Shown: positions 9,274-17,282 of the stretch, piece by piece
Layout of the letters: each line of letters opens with the position of its first letter
Position numbering within the stretch: position 1 is the stretch's first letter
DNA from: Gammaproteobacteria bacterium
Lineage (GTDB): Bacteria; Pseudomonadota; Gammaproteobacteria; Steroidobacterales; Woeseiaceae
Reading direction: 5' to 3'
Assembly: GCA_009937615.1 (NCBI GenBank)
Contig: JAACFB010000019.1
Location: 1 to 58,547, forward strand
DNA length: 58,547 nucleotides
The notes under the pieces: generated by a model
The model's database searches: none
Seen by the model: only the letters and a program-made list of their open reading frames with translations
Told to the model about the DNA's origin: nothing
Program-made: the position numbers and the translations under genes

Positions 9274-9305
9274 CGAGAAGGGCTCTTCTCGGTCGCGCGC
9301 CGTGA

Positions 9306-10157
9306 CTAGAATGTTGTGGCGACAAGCGCCTGCTTTGAGCTCGCCGCGGCGCGTTTCATACCTTCGGAATTGTAGGCCATCGCAATTTCGCCGCCGCGGC
9401 TCACCGCAATGACGCCGCCGTCACCACCGAGGCGTTTGACCTCCGCCAGCAATTCCTCGATCGCGGCCGCGAGCGTGAGGCCGGCCCTGACCCGTAATGC
9501 GACGGAAATCGCGCCGCCGGCCCGGATGATATGTTCGCCGGTGCCTGTGCACGAAATAGCGACATCCTCGTCCGCCCAGGTCCCCGCACCGATCAGCGGC
9601 GAGTCCCCGACCCGGCCCTCGAGCTTGCCGAATGTGCCGCCCGTCGAGGTCGCCGCGGCGAGCCGGCCGGCTTCGTCCATCGCGACGGCACCGACCGTGC
9701 CATGCTGCTGATCGGCCGTTTCCTCCGCCCTCACGCCCACGGGCAGTACGTAATACGTCGCCGGGTCCGTTACGACCGAGTAACCGCATTCCGTGGCAAA
9801 CGCCAGCGCACCGACACCGGTCAGCATCACGTGCGGCGTGCGTTCCATGACCCCACGGGCGACGCTGATCGGATTAACAACATCGCGGATAGCCGCGACG
9901 GCACCGGCTTCACGGGTCGCACCGTTCATAATCGACGCATCGAGCTCGACATAACCCGCGGTATTCGGTGCCGAACCACGACCCGCGACATACAGGCCGC
10001 TCGCCTCCATCGCCCTGACGGCATATTCAACGACGTCAAGCGCGACCGCGCCGGACCTGAGCTGATCCTGACATTGGCTTGTGAGTTCGCGCAGGTGACG
10101 CTCCGTCACCGTGTAGTCTCGGCCGGCAACAGCGCCGGCGCCGCCGTGCAGCGCCAC
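9306..10157 (-). CDS. Isoaspartyl peptidase / L-asparaginase (Ntn hydrolase)
   Basis: 283 residues from a GTG start (reads MALHGGAGAV, the conserved N-terminus of the family). The precursor is cleaved before the catalytic threonine in QQHGTVGAVA (Thr154), giving alpha and beta subunits; GGDGG and TGTGEHIIR are the usual substrate-pocket segments. The enzyme removes isoaspartyl residues from peptides and hydrolyses asparagine. The GTG has no clear Shine-Dalgarno sequence; an AGGGG lies about 25 bases upstream, so the true start could be a few codons earlier at a rare codon. It is the last minus-strand gene after the lipid-modification operon, 81 bases behind cfa, and may be read from that operon. 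Confidence 0.9.
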   Translation of the reverse strand: MALHGGAGAVAGRDYTVTERHLRELTSQCQDQLRSGAVALDVVEYAVRAMEASGLYVAGRGSAPNTAGYVELDASIMNGATREAGAVAAIRDVVNPISVARGVMERTPHVMLTGVGALAFATECGYSVVTDPATYYVLPVGVRAEETADQQHGTVGAVAMDEAGRLAAATSTGGTFGKLEGRVGDSPLIGAGTWADEDVAISCTGTGEHIIRAGGAISVALRVRAGLTLAAAIEELLAEVKRLGGDGGVIAVSRGGEIAMAYNSEGMKRAAASSKQALVATTF

Positions 10158-10238
10158 GGCATAATCTGTGTTTATGATCGATCCCCTGCGATGGGCAGTC
10201 GAACGAGTTTACCGGTTCGATGAAAGCCGCAACAGACC

Positions 10239-11510
10239 CTAGTAGACCACGCTGTCGCGTCGGGCGTCCGGCCGGACTATGAGCATCTGCACGTCGCCGG
10301 TCGCCCGCTCGACAAACGCGCTCTCGCAGAAGCACAGGTAATATTCCCACAGGCGTATGAACTCATCCGGATAACCGAGCGCTCTCACGGTGTCCAGCTT
10401 CGCAAAAAACCGGTCACGCCAGTGACGCAGCGTCGTTGCATAGTGGGGGCCGATGTCTTCGATGTGGATAACCCGCATATCCGTCTGCTCCGTAAGAACA
10501 CGCCCCATATCCGTGACGGACGTCAGGCAACCACCAGGAAAGATGTAGCGCCTTATGAAATCAACACGCTTTTTATACTGCTCATAGCGCTGGTCAGCGA
10601 TCGTTATTGCCTGCAATAGCATCTGCCCGTTTCGTTTCAGCAAGTCGCAACACTTGCGAAAAAATACATCGTGATATTGATGGCCGACGGCTTCGATCAT
10701 CTCGATGGAAACAAGCTTGTCATAACTACCCTGCAGATCCCGATAGTCTTCGAACAAGATCGTAATTCGGTCCTCGAGGCCTGCTTCTGCGATCCGCTGG
10801 CTGGCGAATTCATATTGCTGCCTCGAGATCGTCGTCGTCGTTACATGGCAGCCATACTTTTCCGCCGCATATATCGCAAATCCGCCCCAGCCGCTGCCGA
10901 TTTCTACGACCGAATCCTGAGGCCCCAGGTCGAGTTTTCGGCAGATACGCTCCAGCTTGGCGGTTGCGGCCTGCTCCAGGGACGTATCCGGCGTCTCGAA
11001 ATACGCGCTGGAATACATCATGCGCTCGTCCAGCCACAGACGATAAAATTCATTGCCCAGGTCGTAATGTGCCGCAATGTTCCGGCGGCTGCCCTCGCGC
11101 GTGTTCTTATTCAGCCAGTGCAGCAGTTTCTGCACGGGCCGCGTCAGTTTTGCAATCCCGGAATCGACGTTCTCGAGCACGTCGCGGTTTCTGAGCAGGA
11201 TGCGAATAAGGGTATCGAGTTCATCGCAGCTCCAGTAGCCCTGGATATATGCCTCACCGGCGCCGATGGAGCCGCCGAATGCCACATCGCTGTAGAACCT
11301 CGGGTGCCGTACGCAGATCTGTGCGGTCAATGGAAATTCATCCGTAACCTCGCCGAAACTGGTATGTTCGCCAGCGTCGCTGATCACGATCTGGCCAGTC
11401 TGAAGACTCCTGAGGCGCCCGAGAAAAGCGCTGCGAGCCAGTCTGTCGAGACCGGCAGGCCGAATGGATCCAGCGAGGAATTCGGGCGAGTTGATTGACG
11501 CTGTTTTCAC
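10239..11510 (-). CDS. cfa: Cyclopropane-fatty-acid-synthase-like SAM methyltransferase (Cfa family)
   Basis: 423 residues from GTG 11510, which overlaps the TGA of the DUF1365 gene (GTGA). The N-terminal domain is followed by HYDLGNEFY and the SAM motif VVEIGSGWGGFA, then EMIEAVGHQYH and FIRRYIFPGGCL, all typical of Cfa enzymes that methylate unsaturated acyl chains of membrane phospholipids. The segment aligned with YSCAYW of E. coli Cfa reads YSSAYF here, so the Cys of the active-site region (Cys139 by recall) is Ser168. A different outcome from cyclopropanation, such as methylation without ring closure, is possible but unproven. Neighbours are lipid and FAD genes in one operon. Confidence 0.9.
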   Translation of the reverse strand: MKTASINSPEFLAGSIRPAGLDRLARSAFLGRLRSLQTGQIVISDAGEHTSFGEVTDEFPLTAQICVRHPRFYSDVAFGGSIGAGEAYIQGYWSCDELDTLIRILLRNRDVLENVDSGIAKLTRPVQKLLHWLNKNTREGSRRNIAAHYDLGNEFYRLWLDERMMYSSAYFETPDTSLEQAATAKLERICRKLDLGPQDSVVEIGSGWGGFAIYAAEKYGCHVTTTTISRQQYEFASQRIAEAGLEDRITILFEDYRDLQGSYDKLVSIEMIEAVGHQYHDVFFRKCCDLLKRNGQMLLQAITIADQRYEQYKKRVDFIRRYIFPGGCLTSVTDMGRVLTEQTDMRVIHIEDIGPHYATTLRHWRDRFFAKLDTVRALGYPDEFIRLWEYYLCFCESAFVERATGDVQMLIVRPDARRDSVVY

Positions 11511-12283
11511 TGTGACCGCACCGCAAGCATGCGTTTTTTCTTTGGATGCACGTAAACCGGACACCGCTTGAGCCAGAGCAGCAGTGCCTGCCAGTGTATT
11601 GCGGCGATTATCTTGACGGTCAGGAATGGAAAGCGAACCAGTACGCCGGCAAGCGACGCGGCCGTAATTTCCTTACGCCGCATATTCATTGCCGCCTCGA
11701 ATATCCGCCTGCCGTCCTGCGAATTAGCCATGTGCACGGAGAGACGCTGGTCCGGTGCGGTAAGCACCCAGTCGTATTTAATCTCCATCGGCATGAAGGG
11801 CGACACATGCAGCTTTTTCTGCGGGCTGAATCGCCATGAAGCGGTCTTATCAGTTTTGTTCGTACACGGCATGACGTAGGTGTCCTGCTCGCCCCACGGT
11901 GTGTTGTTCACCTCGGCAACGATCGTCTCGACAGCCGAACCATCAGCCGTAAAACAGTAGTAGAAACTCACCGGGTTGAAGCCATAACCGAAATACGACA
12001 GGTTGGTCAGCAAACGAATGGGGCCCGCGGGCCTCTTGCCGGTTTCTGCCGCGACGAGATCGCAAACCGAGTCAGCCAGTGGCTGATCGGCAGGACCGAG
12101 GTGATCCTCGCGCCTGAACCGCGCGATGGCCGGCCGCTTCACGGACCAAAGCCAGCGCTTTTCAAACAAGCGGGGAAGTTCGTCAAGGTCGAGATACATC
12201 ATGAACAGGCGATAGCTGAATCGATGCAGCGCAGGCCGTGTTCGCGCGTGTCTAACTCGCCCTTCGTAAATGCAGCTTTCCAT
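11507..12283 (-). CDS. DUF1365 family protein
   Basis: 258 residues from ATG 12283 (GAGG 12 bases upstream; a TTG at 12301 is the alternative). The family signature is clear: ESCIYEGRVRHARTRP, HRFSYRLFMMYLDLDEL, LLTNLSYFGYGFNPVSFYYC, and VNNTPWGEQDTYVMP. DUF1365 genes nearly always lie between a COG2907-type FAD oxidoreductase and a Cfa-like enzyme, as here, but the biochemical role is unknown. The C-terminus has a hydrophobic amphipathic stretch (LVRFPFLTVKIIAAIHWQAL), so membrane association is plausible. It overlaps the upstream FAD gene by 32 bases and the downstream cfa by four, indicating tight coupling. Confidence 0.92.
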   Translation of the reverse strand: MESCIYEGRVRHARTRPALHRFSYRLFMMYLDLDELPRLFEKRWLWSVKRPAIARFRREDHLGPADQPLADSVCDLVAAETGKRPAGPIRLLTNLSYFGYGFNPVSFYYCFTADGSAVETIVAEVNNTPWGEQDTYVMPCTNKTDKTASWRFSPQKKLHVSPFMPMEIKYDWVLTAPDQRLSVHMANSQDGRRIFEAAMNMRRKEITAASLAGVLVRFPFLTVKIIAAIHWQALLLWLKRCPVYVHPKKKRMLAVRSQ

Positions 12284-13526
12284 TAGCGAGTCGTTCCTCA
12301 AAATGATTGAGCGCGTTCAGCGCACTGACTACGCCGTCCTCGTGGAACCCGTTGCGCCAATATGCACCGCAGTAGTATGTACGATCAACATTGAGTTCAG
12401 CCTGCCTCGCCTGGGCCGCAACGGCGTCAATCGAGTAGACCGGGTGCTCATAACGCACACGCCGAATGATTCTGTCCGACCTGATCTGCCGGTCATTGTT
12501 CAGCGTTACGCAGTACTGTTGCTCCGCATCAAGGCCCTGCAGTATGTTCATATTATACGTGACCGCAACGTGGCGCTGGGCATCGCAGGGGACATGATAG
12601 TTCCACGACGCCCAGGCGCGCCGGCGCTTCGGCATTAATGAATCGTCAGTGTGGAGGATGGCCTCATTTTCCTGGTAGCGAATCGCGCCTAATACTTCAG
12701 CCTCCGAGGGGGTGGGATCGTCGAGCATCGCCAGCGCCTGGTCGCTGTGACAGGCGACAAAGACGTGGTCGAAGCGTTCGACTCCACCAGAGCCCGAACG
12801 AACTTCAACGTGATCGCCTGCTCTTCGAATCGAGTGAACCGGGCTGTTGAGCCGAACCTGATCGCGGTGTCCAGCGACCATCTTCCTGACGTACTCCCGA
12901 GAACCGCCTTCGACGACGCGCCAGGTCGGCCGGTCACGCAGCTGCAGCAGTCCATGGTTGGCGAAGAACTTTACGAGAAAAGCGACGGGCATGTCGAGGA
13001 TCTTGCAGGGCTCCGACGACCAGATTGCGGCAGCCATCGGTACAAGATAATAGTCGATGAATTCTCGGCTGTACCCGTTACGCCGCAGGAAGTCGCCCAG
13101 GCTTGTCCCGGCATCGGTCACCTCGATGCCTTCGGAGCTTTCCCTGTGGAATCGCAGGATGTCCCGAACCATGCGGTAGAACGAAGGCCGGAAGATATTC
13201 TTGCGCTGGGCAAACAGCGTATCGAGCGTAGAACCCTTGTACTCTATATCGCCAGTCTCTGCCTGCACGCTGAAGCTCATTTCGCTGACCTTCGATGCCT
13301 GGCCGATCTCCTCGAGTAACGCCATGAAATTCGGGTACGTCCGATCGTTGAAAACGATGAAGCCCGTGTCGATCGGTATCCGGCGGCCTTTTTCGTAGAC
13401 GTCCACGGTATTCGTGTGCCCGCCAACGTAGTTGCCGGATTCGAACACCGTTATTTCATGTTCGCGTCTGAGCTTATAGGCCGCAACATTACCTGCAATA
13501 CCACTGCCAATAATCGCTATCTTCAT
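12252..13526 (-). CDS. FAD-dependent amine-oxidase-like oxidoreductase (COG2907 type)
   Basis: 424 residues. It opens with a Rossmann FAD motif IAIIGSGIAGNVAAYKL and the second dinucleotide element GNYVGGHTNTVDV; the DTGFIVFNDRTYPN segment is typical of this subgroup. It probably acts on membrane lipids together with DUF1365 and Cfa, as desaturase, saturase or oxidase; that role is inferred from gene order. No signal peptide is visible, so it is cytoplasmic or peripheral to the inner membrane. It lies 23 bases after the lipocalin stop. Related gene sets in other bacteria include enzymes for furan fatty acids, but homology to those particular proteins needs checking. Confidence 0.9.
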   Translation of the reverse strand: MKIAIIGSGIAGNVAAYKLRREHEITVFESGNYVGGHTNTVDVYEKGRRIPIDTGFIVFNDRTYPNFMALLEEIGQASKVSEMSFSVQAETGDIEYKGSTLDTLFAQRKNIFRPSFYRMVRDILRFHRESSEGIEVTDAGTSLGDFLRRNGYSREFIDYYLVPMAAAIWSSEPCKILDMPVAFLVKFFANHGLLQLRDRPTWRVVEGGSREYVRKMVAGHRDQVRLNSPVHSIRRAGDHVEVRSGSGGVERFDHVFVACHSDQALAMLDDPTPSEAEVLGAIRYQENEAILHTDDSLMPKRRRAWASWNYHVPCDAQRHVAVTYNMNILQGLDAEQQYCVTLNNDRQIRSDRIIRRVRYEHPVYSIDAVAAQARQAELNVDRTYYCGAYWRNGFHEDGVVSALNALNHFEERLANGKLHLRRAS

Positions 13527-13549
13527 GATGAAAGCCGCTCGCCCGGCGC

Positions 13550-14080
13550 TTACCAGCGCTGCGGCACCTTTTGAACCTTGGACACGTCGTAGCCGATAGA
13601 GGCCACGAATTCGATCAGGCGGTCGTAATCCTGCCCGGAAATTTCAGGTGTGCGCGCCATAATCCATACGTAATCGCGCTTCTGCCTGCCGATGATCGTC
13701 TGCGTGTAGCCTTCGTCCAGATAGACGATCCGATAATCACCTTTGAAAGGCCATACGAACCGCATGCCCCACAGCGCATTCGACTCGGTGTCCCGGATAA
13801 AGCCACGGGGGTTGTACTCCTTCAGTTTGCCTTCAAAGCTGTCTTTCCTGTAGGTGAAGTTCGTTGCTATGGATCCGTCCGAATCCAGCGTATAGGTCTC
13901 GACGGCGTTATGCGCGCCCTTCTCCAGGAACGTCGGAATGTTGGCAATTACGTACCACCGACCCATAAAACGATCGATGTCAACTTTAGCCACGGTTTGC
14001 ATCTCGGGCTGCCTTGTTGCGCAGGCGCTCAGTACGAGCGCGGTAAGAAGAAGTAACGGTAACGTACGCTGATTATGCAT
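13550..14080 (-). CDS. blc: Outer-membrane lipocalin (Blc family)
   Basis: 176 residues from ATG 14080, two bases after the stop of the preceding gene. The signal peptide has a lipobox (LSAC at the cleavage site, then ATRQPEM), so this is a lipoprotein; Ala at +2 favours outer-membrane sorting. The lipocalin signature is present: DIDRFMGRWYVIANIPTFLE, the YTLDSDGSIATNF strand, and a C-terminal YVWIMARTP. Bacterial lipocalins bind fatty acids or lysophospholipids. Its place among lipid-modifying enzymes suggests a carrier for modified or damaged acyl chains, which is inference. Confidence 0.93.
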   Translation of the reverse strand: MHNQRTLPLLLLTALVLSACATRQPEMQTVAKVDIDRFMGRWYVIANIPTFLEKGAHNAVETYTLDSDGSIATNFTYRKDSFEGKLKEYNPRGFIRDTESNALWGMRFVWPFKGDYRIVYLDEGYTQTIIGRQKRDYVWIMARTPEISGQDYDRLIEFVASIGYDVSKVQKVPQRW

Positions 14081-14081
14081 C

Positions 14082-14738
14082 TCAGGATAACTCGTAGCGA
14101 ATGATTTGCCCGCCCTTGGCGACCGACTCCAGCGCCAGCCACTCATCGTTTGCCGAGTACCAGACCGTGAGTTCGAGTTGCTTCGCAACGAGCTTGTACG
14201 GTGTCGCCTCCACGCGTTCGCCGCGAACCTCGAGAACGTCGCGACTCAGCCTCTGCACGTCGACGTCCAGGTACTCACCCGACTGCGGATTGAGCAAACG
14301 GGGCTGTTCCAGGAACGCCGGATTCCAGTAGGCGAAGCTCATCACGCACTCGGGCAACTCAACAGAGTCTCCGCCGCTCGTGACGCTGAAGCCGGCGCCG
14401 TCTCTTCGTCCGGATGCCTGCACGCGCTTGCCATTTGCGTTGGTCTCTGCGTCAAATTGGACCAGGCAACCATCTGCCCAGCTTTCAAAATTCGAGTGTT
14501 CGTAACGGTAGGCTGAAAAGAACAAAATCTTATACGTGAAGTCAGCCTCGCTCTTGACGCGCTTGTAACCATCGGCTTCGGCCACTTCGAAATAGTGGTT
14601 GCCGACCTTTTTGTCATTGATATAGACGTCGAAGTTCCAGCGTGCGACCGACCCGTCGTCTTCATTTGCGACAACGGGAACACTAACCAGCAGCGCGGTT
14701 ACAGCAGCAAGGAGCAGATTGCCCAGGTTCTTTGTCAT
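14082..14738 (-). CDS. DUF6134-like exported protein
   Basis: 218 residues from ATG 14738, overlapping the DUF1295 stop (ATGA). A Sec signal peptide (MTKNLGNLLLAAVTALLVSV, cleavage near VVANEDD) precedes a periplasmic domain with FDVYINDKKVGNHYFEV and FTYKILFFSAYRYEHSN, the pattern of DUF6134-type proteins. The fold resembles lipid-binding or lipoprotein-chaperone beta sheets by eye only. Function is unknown; it is part of the lipid operon and probably acts with the lipocalin in the periplasm. Confidence 0.82.
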   Translation of the reverse strand: MTKNLGNLLLAAVTALLVSVPVVANEDDGSVARWNFDVYINDKKVGNHYFEVAEADGYKRVKSEADFTYKILFFSAYRYEHSNFESWADGCLVQFDAETNANGKRVQASGRRDGAGFSVTSGGDSVELPECVMSFAYWNPAFLEQPRLLNPQSGEYLDVDVQRLSRDVLEVRGERVEATPYKLVAKQLELTVWYSANDEWLALESVAKGGQIIRYELS

Positions 14739-15532
14739 GATTTCGCTTCCTCGATATCTTGAGACACGCGCCTCGGGCCCGGGAAAAACGCGTTGGTCTG
14801 ACGTATGTAAGCAGCATATTCCGGTCGTCGCTTGGAGATCGTTTTCTCCAGCATGGCGACGCCCGATACCTTCAGAAGCAGCAAGGACATTACGATAGGC
14901 GACGCGATACTCCACCAGCCGCCGGCGGAAACCGCAAACAGGTAGAAAGACCACCAAACGCAGAAATCACCGAAATAATTCGGGTGCCGCGTGTACCTCC
15001 AGAGCCCGCTGTCCAATACCTTACCTTTGCTGTCGGCTCTGCGCTTGAATTTCGCGAGCTGGTAGTCGCCGCCCGCCTCGAAAACGAACCCGACAGACCA
15101 TAGCAGCGCTGCCAGAACGTCAATCCAGCCGAGGCTGGCCGTCGAGGTAATCGCGGGCAGTAGCGGCAGCGCGACGACCCAAGCGAGCACGCCCTGCAGG
15201 CCGAATACGATATACAGGGCCTTCCAGGCAAAGCCAGGCTCGTTGTGGGCACGAATAGACTGGTAGCGATAGTCCTCAGGCTCACCCCAGTTGCGAACCG
15301 TGATGTAGCCGGACAGCCGCAGGGCCCAGATAGCGACGAGCGCAAATACGAGATAGCCGCGCGGGGACAGGGTCTCCACCGACGCGGCGAACACTGCTGC
15401 CGCGACCAGGAAAAATAACGACCAGAGGCTGTCTACAAAGCTGACATCACGCTTGACGATGCTGGCAACCCAGGCAACGGCGCCAACACCCAGAATGACG
15501 TACAAAGCGAGAAGGTAGTTCTGCAGGTCCAT
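14735..15532 (-). CDS. DUF1295 membrane protein (steroid 5-alpha-reductase-like)
   Basis: 265 residues from ATG 15532, overlapping the DUF2878 stop (TGATG); a TTG one codon earlier is an alternative. About seven hydrophobic segments are visible. The C-terminal signature GLWRYTRHPNYFGDF followed by KTISKRRPEYAAYIRQTNAF places it in DUF1295, related to steroid 5-alpha-reductase and isoprenylcysteine methyltransferase families that bind NADPH or SAM at the membrane. In this operon it is a candidate reductase for lipid-linked double bonds, an inference from fold and context. Confidence 0.9.
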   Translation of the reverse strand: MDLQNYLLALYVILGVGAVAWVASIVKRDVSFVDSLWSLFFLVAAAVFAASVETLSPRGYLVFALVAIWALRLSGYITVRNWGEPEDYRYQSIRAHNEPGFAWKALYIVFGLQGVLAWVVALPLLPAITSTASLGWIDVLAALLWSVGFVFEAGGDYQLAKFKRRADSKGKVLDSGLWRYTRHPNYFGDFCVWWSFYLFAVSAGGWWSIASPIVMSLLLLKVSGVAMLEKTISKRRPEYAAYIRQTNAFFPGPRRVSQDIEEAKS

Positions 15533-16086
15533 CAAGCGGACTCGCCGACCGGCTCAGGTATGCCCGCCGGCAGCTCGGACATGCCGTCGAAAGTCTCAGA
15601 AAGCCGGAGCAAGATGGGCATCATGACGGCCCAGCCGATTCCGAGCGCAGCGAGTGCCGCAAACTGGTTGACCAGGTCGATGCCGCCGAGCTTCTGTCCC
15701 GCAATATAGGCCATGGGCCCGCCGAAGAGACCGAACAGCGCGGCCAGGCCCTCGCGGCCGCGTAGCCAGCGCATCGAAACATTGAGCGTCGTCGCGAACA
15801 GCATCCACATGGTGACGATCCAGTAGGGCGCCATAACCTCGCTGATCAGGCCGGATGAGTATTCGACCCAGCCAACGGCGACGAGCATGCTGTCGAACGT
15901 CGCACCGATCATCGCACAGCTCAGAATCAATATGAGCTCCTGCAGCGGGCGCCGGGCAAAATAGAAATGGATCGACAGTGCGATCAGTGCGGCGAGCGGG
16001 CCAAGCCACGGCATCTGCTGAGCGCCACCGATGACCGAGGAAAACCAGCCAATCTGGAAAGTTGCGAAATTGAGTATTAATAACAT
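15532..16086 (-). CDS. DUF2878 integral membrane protein
   Basis: 184 residues with about six transmembrane segments, starting at an ATG one base after the stop of the second methyltransferase gene. Family marks are WVEYSSGLISEVMAPYWIVTMWMLFATTLN and a GGPMAYIAGQKLGG loop (positions about 72-145). DUF2878 has no known biochemical role and is commonly found in the same lipid/photolyase gene sets. It may be a membrane partner of the adjacent DUF1295 protein. Confidence 0.87.
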   Translation of the reverse strand: MLLILNFATFQIGWFSSVIGGAQQMPWLGPLAALIALSIHFYFARRPLQELILILSCAMIGATFDSMLVAVGWVEYSSGLISEVMAPYWIVTMWMLFATTLNVSMRWLRGREGLAALFGLFGGPMAYIAGQKLGGIDLVNQFAALAALGIGWAVMMPILLRLSETFDGMSELPAGIPEPVGESA

Positions 16087-16087
16087 G

Positions 16088-17137
16088 TCACCGCACCGCC
16101 TTTTTGAATCGGTAATGGCCTACGTACCACTCCGTGCCGCCGCGATAGTTGAACAGCTCGGCGCACGCCATAAAGAATATCCGCCAGCGCTGCCACCACA
16201 GGTCTGCATTTGCATCGCCGTAGCAGGAGGCAAGAACGGGCATGATCGGACCCTTGTTTGCATCCATTTTTTCGAGCCACGCGTTGCAGGTCCGCGCATA
16301 GTGCAGGCCGCTCCAGTGCCAGCGCTGCTCGATGTTGAGATGTTCGGGGAAGCGCAGCGGCAGATCCGCACTGGGCATGATGCCGCCTGAGAAGAAATGT
16401 CGGCTCATCCAGTCACCCGGGCCCTTGTCGATGTATTCGTAGGGTGTCGAGCGGTGGCAAAACACGTGCATGAAGAAGCGGCCGTCAGGCAGCAACCAGT
16501 CGTTAATACGATGGAAGAGCTCACCGTAGTTGCGCATGTGCTCGAACATTTCGATGGAGACGATACGGTGATAGCGCCCGGGCGCCTTGAATTCGTTCAT
16601 GTCACAAACGATGACGTCAATATTGGTCAGGGCGCGCTGTTGCGCCTGGCCCACGATAAACTCCCGTTGTGAAGACGAATTGGAAACCGAGGTAACGGTG
16701 GCGTTCGGATAGTTCTCTGCAATCCATAGCGACAGGGAACCCCAGCCGCAGCCGAGATCCAGCACCTGCATGCCATCCTCGATTCCGGCACGCTCACAGG
16801 TTATCTCGAGTGCTGCCGCTTCGGCTGCGGTCAGCGGGCCGGTGCCGTCCGGCCAGTAACAGCAGCTGTATTTGCGGTGCTCGCCCATGACCTGCGAGAA
16901 AAACTCCGCGGGAACTTCATAGTGCTGCTCATTGGCAAGGTCGGGAACCAGCGCAACCGGCGATTCGTTCATCATCGCGACAAAATCGTTCAATACAGCC
17001 GCCGCATGCTCGACGTCGCCGGCACGAATTTCCTTGCGCTTGTTTTCGAGCAGCCGCCGTATACCCGCTCTGATGACCGAGTCCGGGACAAGCCCGGTTT
17101 CTGTCCAACTGACCGCTCGTGCTGCTACCGCACTCAT
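16088..17137 (-). CDS. Second Cfa-like SAM-dependent methyltransferase
   Basis: 349 residues from ATG 17137, chosen because GGAG lies six bases upstream; ATGs further 5' have poor ribosome-binding sites. It lacks the long N-terminal domain of true Cfa but has the core: KYSCCYWPDG, the SAM motif VLDLGCGWGSLSLW, EMFEHMRNYGELF and HVFCHRSTPYEY. It keeps a Cys in the YSCCYW segment, unlike the other Cfa homologue in this operon. The core resembles the small Cfa/coclaurine-N-methyltransferase-like group. It is the first gene of the eight-gene minus-strand operon and starts just downstream of a likely sigma70 promoter. Probable substrate is an unsaturated acyl chain; the actual reaction is unknown. 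Confidence 0.87.
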   Translation of the reverse strand: MSAVAARAVSWTETGLVPDSVIRAGIRRLLENKRKEIRAGDVEHAAAVLNDFVAMMNESPVALVPDLANEQHYEVPAEFFSQVMGEHRKYSCCYWPDGTGPLTAAEAAALEITCERAGIEDGMQVLDLGCGWGSLSLWIAENYPNATVTSVSNSSSQREFIVGQAQQRALTNIDVIVCDMNEFKAPGRYHRIVSIEMFEHMRNYGELFHRINDWLLPDGRFFMHVFCHRSTPYEYIDKGPGDWMSRHFFSGGIMPSADLPLRFPEHLNIEQRWHWSGLHYARTCNAWLEKMDANKGPIMPVLASCYGDANADLWWQRWRIFFMACAELFNYRGGTEWYVGHYRFKKAVR

Positions 17138-17164
17138 CACGTTCTCCATACCTTTCCGCCATGC

Positions 17165-17193
17165 AATATACAAACAGGGTCGTGCATCAACAA
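17165..17193 (-). promoter_or_regulatory. Likely sigma70-type promoter of the lipid-modification operon
   Basis: On the minus strand a -35-like TTGTTG (17193-17188) and a -10 element TATATT (17170-17165; five of six matches to TATAAT) are separated by exactly 17 bases. The methyltransferase start at 17137 lies 28 bases beyond the -10, with GGAG between. This is sequence matching only; no transcription start is known. Confidence 0.5.
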
Positions 17194-17210
17194 TCCGCTC
17201 GAATCCTTTG

Positions 17211-17240
17211 TTACATTCAATTACAAGTCGTTGCAATCAG
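17211..17240. promoter_or_regulatory. Three 10-bp-spaced TTRCA repeats, candidate operator
   Basis: Between the divergent lipid operon and photolyase gene the sequence reads TTACATTCAA, TTACAAGTCG and TTGCAATCAG in tandem, so TTRCA recurs every helical turn at 17211, 17221 and 17231. A further TTACAA starts at 17263, near the photolyase start. The block lies about 18 bases upstream of the minus-strand -35. Helically phased direct repeats are expected of a cooperative DNA-binding regulator. Comparable gene sets in other bacteria are light-controlled by B12-dependent MerR-type LitR/CarH proteins; no such gene is in this window and the sequence is not an exact known box. Confidence 0.45.
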
Positions 17241-17282
17241 GGGCACTACAATAAGGGCTCAGTTACAATTTGAGGCCTTCCA

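Noticed and set aside
9274..9291. Perfect 7-bp hairpin CGAGAAG/CTTCTCG between dgcA and the isoaspartyl peptidase gene
   Set aside because: There is no T-run on either side, so it was not called a terminator; it may still slow polymerase at the convergent end.
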